A DNA stretch of 64,000 nucleotides from Triplophysa rosa (Eukaryota > Chordata > Actinopteri > Cypriniformes > Nemacheilidae). The notes beneath the pieces were generated by a model, which made no database searches, had not been told where the DNA came from, and saw nothing but the letters and a program-made list of their open reading frames with translations. Where the stretch lies: contig NC_079893.1 of NCBI RefSeq assembly GCF_024868665.1, forward strand, positions 15,914,597 to 15,978,596. The letters are read 5' to 3'. Each line of letters opens with the position of its first letter. Within the stretch, counting starts at the first letter, position 1. Shown in pieces: positions 57,882-64,000 of this stretch. Made by a program: the position numbers and the translations under genes.

Positions 57882-58826
57882 ATGGCTCGAACCTCCACCA
57901 CTTCGGCCTTCATCTCCCTAGCGGGAGACCTCACCACCACAGCAACCACCTCAGCAATCACCAGGGATTTCATTCAAGACCCGTTGCTTCAGACCGCGCC
58001 CGCAGGGGCCAGCGCCCACGTCTCGGGCTCTGCCGCAGCAGACTCTACAGCAGAAGCCAACAGCGCAGCAGCGACCGCCTCGGCAGAGGCCTGCGCTTCC
58101 ATCGCAATAATAGCAATCAGCATCTTCAAAGCCACATCAGCAGAGGCCAGCACTTCTTCTCAATGTAGAAACCAGCATAGCCGCAGCGACTGCCTCAGCA
58201 GAGGCCAGCGCTTCCATCTCAAGCGTAGAAGCCAGCATCGCGGCAGCGACCGCCTCGATAGAGGCCCGTGCTTCCATCCCAAACGTAGAAGCCAGCACCG
58301 CAGCAGCGACCGCCTCGAAAGAGGCCCGCGCTTTCATCTCAAGCGTAGAAGTTCCATCTCAAGCGTAGGTGCCAGCATCGCCGCAACGACCGCCTCCGCA
58401 GGGGCCTGTGCTTCCCTCTCAAGCGGCGAAGCCAGTATCGCCGCAGAGGCCCGGCTTTCCATCTCGAATACAGAAGCCAACATCGCCGCAGAGGCCCGTG
58501 CTTCCAACTTAAGCGCAGAAGCCAGTATCGCCGCAGCGACCGCCTCCGCAGAGGCCAGTGCTTCCAACTCAAGCGCAGAAGCCAACAGCGCAGCAGCGAC
58601 CGCCTCGGCAGAGGCCTGCGCTTTCATCACAACAATAGCAATCAGCATCTTCAAAGCCACATCAGCAGAGGCCAGCACTTCTTCTCAATGTAGAAACCAG
58701 CATAGCCGCAGCGACTGCCTCAGCAGAGGTCAGCACTTCCATCTCAAGCGTAGACACCAGCATCACGGCAAGCAACTGTCTCAGCAGAGGCCAGCACTTC
58801 CATCCCAAGCGTGGAAGCTAGCATAG
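57882..58826 (+). CDS. Ala/Ser-rich repeat ORF downstream of the recombinase
   Basis: A 314-codon frame starting MARTSTTSAFISLAGDLTTT 21 bases after the recombinase stop. It becomes low-complexity (SAEANSAAATASAEACAS), built from diverged 60-bp units. No known domain, and other frames are also open, so it may be a by-product of the repeats. A tail protein unique to this element cannot be excluded. Confidence 0.3.
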   Translation: MARTSTTSAFISLAGDLTTTATTSAITRDFIQDPLLQTAPAGASAHVSGSAAADSTAEANSAAATASAEACASIAIIAISIFKATSAEASTSSQCRNQHSRSDCLSRGQRFHLKRRSQHRGSDRLDRGPCFHPKRRSQHRSSDRLERGPRFHLKRRSSISSVGASIAATTASAGACASLSSGEASIAAEARLSISNTEANIAAEARASNLSAEASIAAATASAEASASNSSAEANSAAATASAEACAFITTIAISIFKATSAEASTSSQCRNQHSRSDCLSRGQHFHLKRRHQHHGKQLSQQRPALPSQAWKLA

Positions 58827-59100
58827 CCGCAGCGACAGCCACAGCAGAGGCCAGCACTTCCATCCCAAGCGTGGAAGCCAGCATCGCCGCAGCGAATACC
58901 TGGGCAGAGACCAGCACTTCCATTTCGAGCATAGAAGCCAACATTGCCACAGCCTCAGCCGAGGCCAGCTTTTCCATTTCAAGCATGAAAGCAAGCGCCG
59001 CGACAAGAAGCATCCAAGAAGCCTGAGCTTCCATCTAAGCGCAGAAGCCAGCGTCGCCGCAGCGATCGCCTCCGCAGAGGCCCGTGCTTCCATCTCAAGC
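58040..59100. repeat. Diverged 60-bp repeat region
   Basis: Older copies of the GAAGCCAGCATCGCCGCAGC...CAGAGGCC unit, plus a ~155-bp direct duplication (about 58054-58210 and 58578-58735, both containing AATAGCAATCAGCATCTTCA). Confidence 0.85.
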
Positions 59101-59870
59101 GCTGAAGCCAGCGTCGCAGCAGCGATCGCCTCCGCAGAGGCCAGTGCTTCCATCTAAGGCGTCGAAGCCAGCGTCGCAGCAGCGATCGCCTCCGCAGAGG
59201 CCAGTGCTTCCATCTAAGGCGTCGAAGCCAGCGTCGCAGCAGCGATCGCCTCCGCAGAGGCCAGTGCTTCCATCTAAGGCGTCGAAGCCAGCGTCGCAGC
59301 AGCGATCGCCTCCGCAGAGGCCAGTGCTTCCATCTAAGGCGTCGAAGCCAGCGTCGCAGCAGCGATCGCCTCCGCAGAGGCCAGTGCTTCCATCTAAGGC
59401 GTCGAAGCCAGCGTCGCAGCAGCGATCGCCTCCGCAGAGGCCAGTGCTTCCATCTAAGGCGTCGAAGCCAGCGTCGCAGCAGCGATCGCCTCCGCAGAGG
59501 CCAGTGCTTCCATCTAAGGCGTCGAAGCCAGCGTCGCAGCAGCGATCGCCTCCGCAGAGGCCAGTGCTTCCATCTAAGGCGTCGAAGCCAGCGTCGCAGC
59601 AGCGATCGCCTCCGCAGAGGCCAGTGCTTCCATCTAAGGCGTCGAAGCCAGCGTCGCAGCAGCGATCGCCTCCGCAGAGGCCAGTGCTTCCATCTAAGGC
59701 GTCGAAGCCAGCGTCGCAGCAGCGATCGCCTCCGCAGAGGCCAGTGCTTCCATCTAAGGCGTCGAAGCCAGCGTCGCAGCAGCGATCGCCTCCGCAGAGG
59801 CCAGTGCTTCCATCTAAGGCGTCGAAGCCAGCGTCGCAGCAGCGATCGCCTCCGCAGAGGCCAGTGCTTC
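59101..59870. repeat. Homogeneous 60-bp tandem array, 12-13 copies
   Basis: From 59161 to 59820, eleven consecutive 60-bp units are identical to the base, with a nearly identical unit on each side. The unit contains GTCGAAGCCAGCGTCGCAGC and GCTTCCATCTAAGGC. In the frame used by the older copies, each unit carries a TAA. Other frames stay open on both strands, giving the long artificial ORFs here. Confidence 0.97.
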
Positions 59871-60040
59871 CGTCTCGCATTCTGCCGCCTACAACTTCTA
59901 CGGAAGCAAGCATCACAGCAGCGTTCACCCCAGCAGGAGCCTCCACTATTACAGCTGGCTCCCTCCTTCAGTCGCCTCCTTCCAGTATCAGGCTTAACCC
60001 CAGGGACACCCACGAAGCCATGTTCATTTATGGTTTCTGA

Positions 60041-60313
60041 AATCCCCATATTTACAACCTCTACGTGCACTACTCCCAGCCGCTCACGGATTCCAACTTC
60101 TCATCACTCCAGCAGGCACCCTCACTGCATATCAGTCTCAACCATCCTCCGAGGAACCCCTACCCCATTCTTGTCTCATCTCAACCTCATCTCCTAAGGA
60201 GCCCTCATCCTATCATCTCTTCCCGAACGCAGGTCACCACCTCCGCAGCGCCTAGCTTCGCGTCTTGGGGGGTTATGCGTACTCCGGCTGCTGTACCACT
60301 TTATCATGCCTTT
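60041..60313. other. Unassigned tail region of the YR element
   Basis: Between the array and repeat B1; no domain visible. Confidence 0.4.
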
Positions 60314-60514
60314 GGGGGTTGTGCTCTGGGCTCGAGCCGGTTCCGGGCTCGGCGCACTTGCCCTGGCCAGGGTAGAGTGCTTCGAGTTCGGATAGATCCG
60401 GCAGGCTCAGACGCCAAATGGACAGCACGCCAAATACGCATAAACCTTCATACCCATGCTCTATCATTATTATCCCTGCAACATCGCTGTTATCTGCGCA
60501 GGTGAACTCGTGAA
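60314..60514 (+). repeat. Split direct repeat B1
   Basis: Matches 60774-60976 (B2) with several small differences; both contain CACTTGCCCTGGCCAGGGTA and ATACGCATAAACCTTCATAC. Its end abuts A2 directly (GTGAA|ATGATG), as at a circle junction. Confidence 0.9.
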
Positions 60515-60722
60515 ATGATGTTTAATTAACAAAGTTCGGGAGGAGACGGAGCATATAATCAGCCAGGCTGGTCTACCATCAGTAATCACCGCATCTACCC
60601 AGCATTTAATCAGCCCGGCTGGTCTACCATCAGCAATCACCGCCTCTACCCTATCAGCTCAAGCAAGCACTCTTATAAATAGGGAAACCATCTTACCTGC
60701 TTCATCTCTTCAGATCAGCATC
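60515..60722 (+). repeat. Split direct repeat A2
   Basis: Same as A1 plus an internal 51-bp duplication containing AGCCCGGCTGGTCTACCATC. Confidence 0.9.
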
Positions 60723-60773
60723 CCTCCTCCACCCCTGATCCCCTCACAAAGATCATTCTCCCGCAGGACCCCA

Positions 60774-60976
60774 GGGGGTGTGCTCTGGGCTCGAGCCAGT
60801 TCCGTGCTCGGCGCACTTGCCCTGGCCAGGGTAGAGTGCTTTGAGTTTGGATAGATCCGGCAGGCTCGGAGCCCGCTCCCTGGACAGCACGCCAAATACG
60901 CATAAACCTTCATACCCATGCTCTATCATTATTATCCCTGCAACATCGCTGTTATCTGCGCAGGTGAACTAGTGAA
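60774..60976 (+). repeat. Split direct repeat B2
   Basis: Right terminus of the element; ends GGTGAACTAGTGAA and is followed by the resumed SAM exon. Confidence 0.88.
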
Positions 60977-61113
60977 AGAGAGATACTGGAAACTGTGGTT
61001 GATGAGTTGGTGACCAAGTTGGGTGTGGAAGGGACAGATGATCTACAGTTTGTTAAAGAAGAAGACATTAGACATCTGCTCACACCCATTCAGTGCAGAA
61101 AATTTCAAATGTG
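60977..61113 (+). CDS. SAMD3-like gene, exon 1, right piece
   Basis: Continues REILETVVDELVTKLGVEG and ends ...IQCRKFQM at a GTAAGA donor (61114). The segment has the look of a SAM domain (VKEEDIRHLLTPIQCRK). Read strictly, its end phase does not fit the start of the next exon, so a small indel or another splice site is likely. Confidence 0.75.
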
Positions 61114-61686
61114 GTAAGAAATTTAGTATAGCTGTTTTTTATCTGAATTGTTGAACATAACTATGTTAAATATGCATATTAATGATGATGATTGCATTAA
61201 CATTAAATTCAACACAAATTTATTAATATAGGGATTTTTTTCAATGTTGAAAGCTTTCTTGCAATGAGCAAAAGAAACCGAGAAGAACCGTCTCATGGCT
61301 AAACTTGTTTCTCCAATATTTAGAATTTAGACTGTGATACCAAGCTCAACCCTTAGATGTCAATGTACCATACGGTTTCTTTAAATGCGACAAAGTTACA
61401 TGACCCATTCAACAAATGCTTTATTTAATACAATTATTATACAGTAATATAATAATATAAATTAATATTAATATAAATTAAATAAAACATAAATAGTTAT
61501 ATTATTAGCCACTAGCCAGACTAATAAACAAACACAGACTGGAAGTTAACTTCGGGCTATGCGCGTGCGTCTGATGAAATGTCTATTGTATAATTGTAAT
61601 CTACTTAAGCTGTATATACTGTCTTCCTATTAACATGTTTATTCAACTATACTTTTTGTTCTCTGCCTGTATTGTTTTGCATGCAG
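61114..61686. other. Intron of the SAMD3-like gene
   Basis: AT-rich, GTAAGA...GCAG, no gene. Confidence 0.6.
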
Positions 61687-62680
61687 ATTCAAGAAGTTCT
61701 CAATCAGCTGCCTCTACACCTGACGCAGAAATTGTTGGTTCCTCCAGGACAGTGCCTAACCCCAGTCAAATAACCATTCAGTGTGATAACATTAGGTGGT
61801 TGGACACGTTCCATGTGCCATGGAACAAAATGAGGCCTTCTCTTAAAAGAGCCATGGATGCTGGTGAGAGGCCAATGTCAGAAGATCGCAGACACATGGT
61901 GAAAGTCATTGTGGATTCTATGAGAGAACACTCCTTGAACCCGACACGCAAAGACTGCACAGTAGTAGCAAGAGATATCACTGATGTGTTTCCACAAAGC
62001 TTTTTAGACAAAACCGAGGAGGGAGAAACAATAGGATGTGGGTACTTTAGTTTACTAAATCAGCTCAAAACTAGAATTGAGTATCTAAACAAAGGCAACA
62101 CATTCTCCCGTTTGAGAAAGCCCAGATGCTCTCTGGAATGTGATGATGAGTCTGGTCCTCCAGCTGCCAAATGTGCTAAAATTGATAGTTATGGGTGTAT
62201 TAATTGGCAACCACAGGAGTACCCACAGGAGGAAACAGTAATGTCACTTGAAGAAAAAAGAAACGAGAAGTTGGATATATTCAGCCAAGAGGGGCTAAGG
62301 GCAACTGAAAGAGGGAGAGTAAAAGAATTAATGACAATAACATATGTAAAACAGCGAGAGGACATAAATTCAGAACCATCCTTCAGCATTTTGGATATAA
62401 GAAAGAAGAAGCTTTTCTGCTGTCTTGGAAGTTCTTGTTGTCCCACTTCACTAGCCTCACCGGTATTGATCTGTGTACCAGACTCCATGAAGACTTGGAT
62501 AGTAAGGGGAAGAGACTGCTAGAGTTCTTTAGAGGTCAAATCAAGAAATGGAATAAAAATGTTAAAGCTGTTCTAAAAGAAGCCTTGAAAGAGGACAGAG
62601 AGGGCACTGATCTTGCAGCTATGTTGGTCATAATGGCACATTTCAATGAGGCTGAGGAAACCCTGTTTGTTCTTGCTGAT
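61687..62680 (+). CDS. SAMD3-like gene, main exon (one frameshift)
   Basis: After ATGCAG the frame encodes a Ser-rich linker (SAASTPDAEIVGSSRTVPN), then WLDTFHVPWNKMRPSLKRAM, CTVVARDITDVFPQSFLDKT and DSYGCINWQPQEYPQEETVM. These are the conserved blocks of the SAMD3-like proteins that are greatly expanded in fish. A one-base deletion at about 62372 shifts the frame (TTYVKQREDINS then ILQHFGYKKEEAFLLSW in the new frame); the exon ends at VLAD|GTAAGC. Molecular function of this family is unknown to me. Its position directly behind the transposase suggests a second gene of the same transposon rather than a host gene. Confidence 0.8.
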
Positions 62681-62821
62681 GTAAGCATTTGTCACTATTA
62701 TTCTCATGTTGTATATGTTACTTATTTTGTTGCGAACACATGGCTCTGGGTAAAGTGCACTGGCTGTAATTGCTTGAATTGATGTTTGAGTGTTATGCCT
62801 TTGTTCACCTAAATCTTGTAG

Positions 62822-62891
62822 GTAACTTCCACTCCTGCTGATGCAGATGCCCAGCTGTCCCTTCCCATCACCCCAAGGCTTATTATGCTAG
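62822..62891 (+). CDS. SAMD3-like gene, short exon
   Basis: 70 nt between CTTGTAG and GTAATA, encoding VTSTPADADAQLSLPITPRL; it joins the previous exon in phase 0 and leaves one base for the next. The clean phase supports it. Confidence 0.75.
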
Positions 62892-63114
62892 GTAATAAAC
62901 CCTAATCAAGTAAAATTTGTCTTTTGAAGATAAAGAAAAGTGGGCATTGTGAATACAATGGCCTCCTATACAGGCCTCCTGTACAATCACTATGAAAGTA
63001 CCATTTCAAAGATGTCATTGCCTCCTTTTTCAGTTTACCACTGGACAAAAAAAGAGAAGTGTCTGCTGTAATGACTGAAATGTTGTAATGACAATTGATG
63101 TTTGATTATTGCAG

Positions 63115-63292
63115 GAGACACTTTGTATTCTGCAAACAAGTGGATGCTGTCCATAGAGGGCCATGTTGAAATACCACATTCACCTCCCATGCCAGATTTT
63201 ACAACAGCCTTTGCTGTCTTGTTTGCAAGTTTCTATGTTTTCAACATTGAATATCAAGTGGAAGCAGTCACAACACTTGAGTTTGTTCAAAG
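63115..63292 (+). CDS. SAMD3-like gene, penultimate exon
   Basis: After TTGCAG; encodes GDTLYSANKWMLSIEGHVEI and FAVLFASFYVFNIEYQVEAV, the hydrophobic block conserved near the C-terminus of SAMD3-like proteins. Ends VQR with a split Arg codon at a GTATTG donor. Confidence 0.8.
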
Positions 63293-63758
63293 GTATTGCT
63301 CATAATACATATTGTATGTTACACTTCATAGTAAACGGACATACTTAGAGGAGAAATGCATTGTCCCAGTGAAATCACAGAACTTGCATGTAGGTAGAGC
63401 TTTTTAATTAGTATGAAACCAATGCAAAAATCTATTTTAACATGGCTTAATTAATAGGGACAAATGACATTTAAACTGTAAAACTAAAAACATTCGGGGA
63501 AATACATTAATGTTTATTAACCCAAGATGACATATAATCATAGCAGCAGAACCTACAAAAGGTTAATGGCACCATTTGGTGTCATTAGATGGAGAACATA
63601 TAAATGAGTTCTACTTCAATTACAGAAATAGGATTTATAAAAACCAATATTTTTTATTCTCAAATGTTTATTCCTTCTACTCATTGCTTTGAAATAACTT
63701 GTTTTAATCTGGTGTGACAGGTGATTGTAAATTTAAATTCTGTTTGCATTTCTGACAG

Positions 63759-63918
63759 GTTCCTTGTCAGGATTAATCCAGAGTCCAGCAAGTCCAGTGC
63801 CAAGGTTCAGAGAAGCCAGAAAACTGGAAAGTCAGTACACCGAAAGAGGTCATACATGAACCCACGTGTCATTTCCTTCATCAGGGACTTCATAGAGTTT
63901 GACTGGCAAAATAACTAG
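63759..63918 (+). CDS. SAMD3-like gene, last exon
   Basis: After CTGACAG; completes the split Arg, then FLVRINPESSKSSAKVQRSQ and a C-terminal VISFIRDFIEFDW, TAG at 63916-63918. All three last junctions keep the frame. Confidence 0.8.
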
Positions 63919-64000
63919 ATTGAGGTGAATGTTTATTTAATCTAAATATTTTTTAAATGTATATAGTATCATTTACTATTTATTATTTATTTTTCAGAAA

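Larger units (their letters stand above)
55053..60976 (+). mobile_element. Tyrosine-recombinase element with split direct repeats (Ngaro/DIRS-like), no RT
   Basis: Repeat A (ATGATGTTTAATTAACAAAG...) is at the left edge (A1) and again internally near the right (A2). Repeat B (GTGCTCTGGGCTCGAGCC... GGTGAACT) precedes A2 (B1) and closes the element (B2), giving A1-ORFs-B1-A2-B2, the split-direct-repeat plan of Ngaro-type elements. It encodes a decayed tyrosine recombinase (56930-57860) and an Ala/Ser-rich ORF, but I find no reverse transcriptase or RNase H in 5.9 kb. It is inserted in the SAMD3-like exon 1 without target duplication. Most likely a non-autonomous derivative mobilised by a full Ngaro/DIRS relative; a separate RT-less lineage is the alternative. 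Confidence 0.85.

Noticed and set aside
58979..60070. Long frames on both strands across the 60-bp array
   Set aside because: Sixty bases is a multiple of three and the unit lacks stops in most frames; translations are pure repeats.

Overview
The window looks like an intergenic or intronic stretch of a teleost genome, most likely a cypriniform (zebrafish/carp-type) fish. It has spliced gene remnants, no bacterial-style gene packing, and an extremely dense, nested load of fish-type transposable elements: hAT, Tc1/mariner, CACTA/EnSpm-like, DIRS/Ngaro-type tyrosine-recombinase elements, L2-like LINEs, a Gypsy-like LTR element, TTAA-flanked MITEs and a tRNA-derived SINE. Only one stretch looks like a cellular gene: a DBHS-family (pspc1-like) first coding exon on the minus strand at 31881-32243.

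Layout. 0-4.4 kb: a doubly truncated DIRS reverse transcriptase/RNase H, Tc1-like ends and an ~80-bp minisatellite. 4.4-15.8 kb: a Russian-doll locus. A fold-back element (4430-5674 plus 15146-15823) is split by a TA-flanked element (5677-15143), which itself holds two hAT elements with 8-bp target duplications and a Tc1-like element that was in turn hit by an L2-like LINE. 15.9-19.4 kb: smaller TIR elements. 19.5-27.1 kb: a CACTG...CAGTG element that carries one zinc-finger exon, interrupted by an LTR element with a 33-bp tandem array. 27.4-33.9 kb: MITEs, a Charlie-like hAT and the pspc1-like exon.

34.1-45.1 kb is the most striking region. It is an 11,009-bp element with long inverted repeats made of ~21-bp tandem units and a perfect 6-bp target duplication (GCTAAA). 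It carries two convergent spliced genes: a HECT-type ubiquitin ligase with a SAM-like N-terminus (plus strand) and a DDE integrase-like transposase (minus strand). Each has a single frameshift. A hAT, a Tc1-like element and a SINE inserted into it later.

45.1-51.9 kb holds MITEs, an array of short palindromes, a solo LTR and a 5'-truncated L2-like LINE on the minus strand. 52.3-63.9 kb holds a second two-gene transposon: a C2H2/CACTA-like transposase whose stop codon overlaps (TAATG) the start of a spliced SAMD3-like gene. The first exon of that gene is split by a 5.9-kb tyrosine-recombinase element with A1...B1-A2-B2 split direct repeats, no visible reverse transcriptase, and a perfectly homogeneous 60-bp tandem array.

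The common theme is that two unrelated DNA transposons here each pair a DDE-type transposase with an accessory protein that starts with a SAM-like domain. Family names come from recognising motifs by eye; no database search was run.
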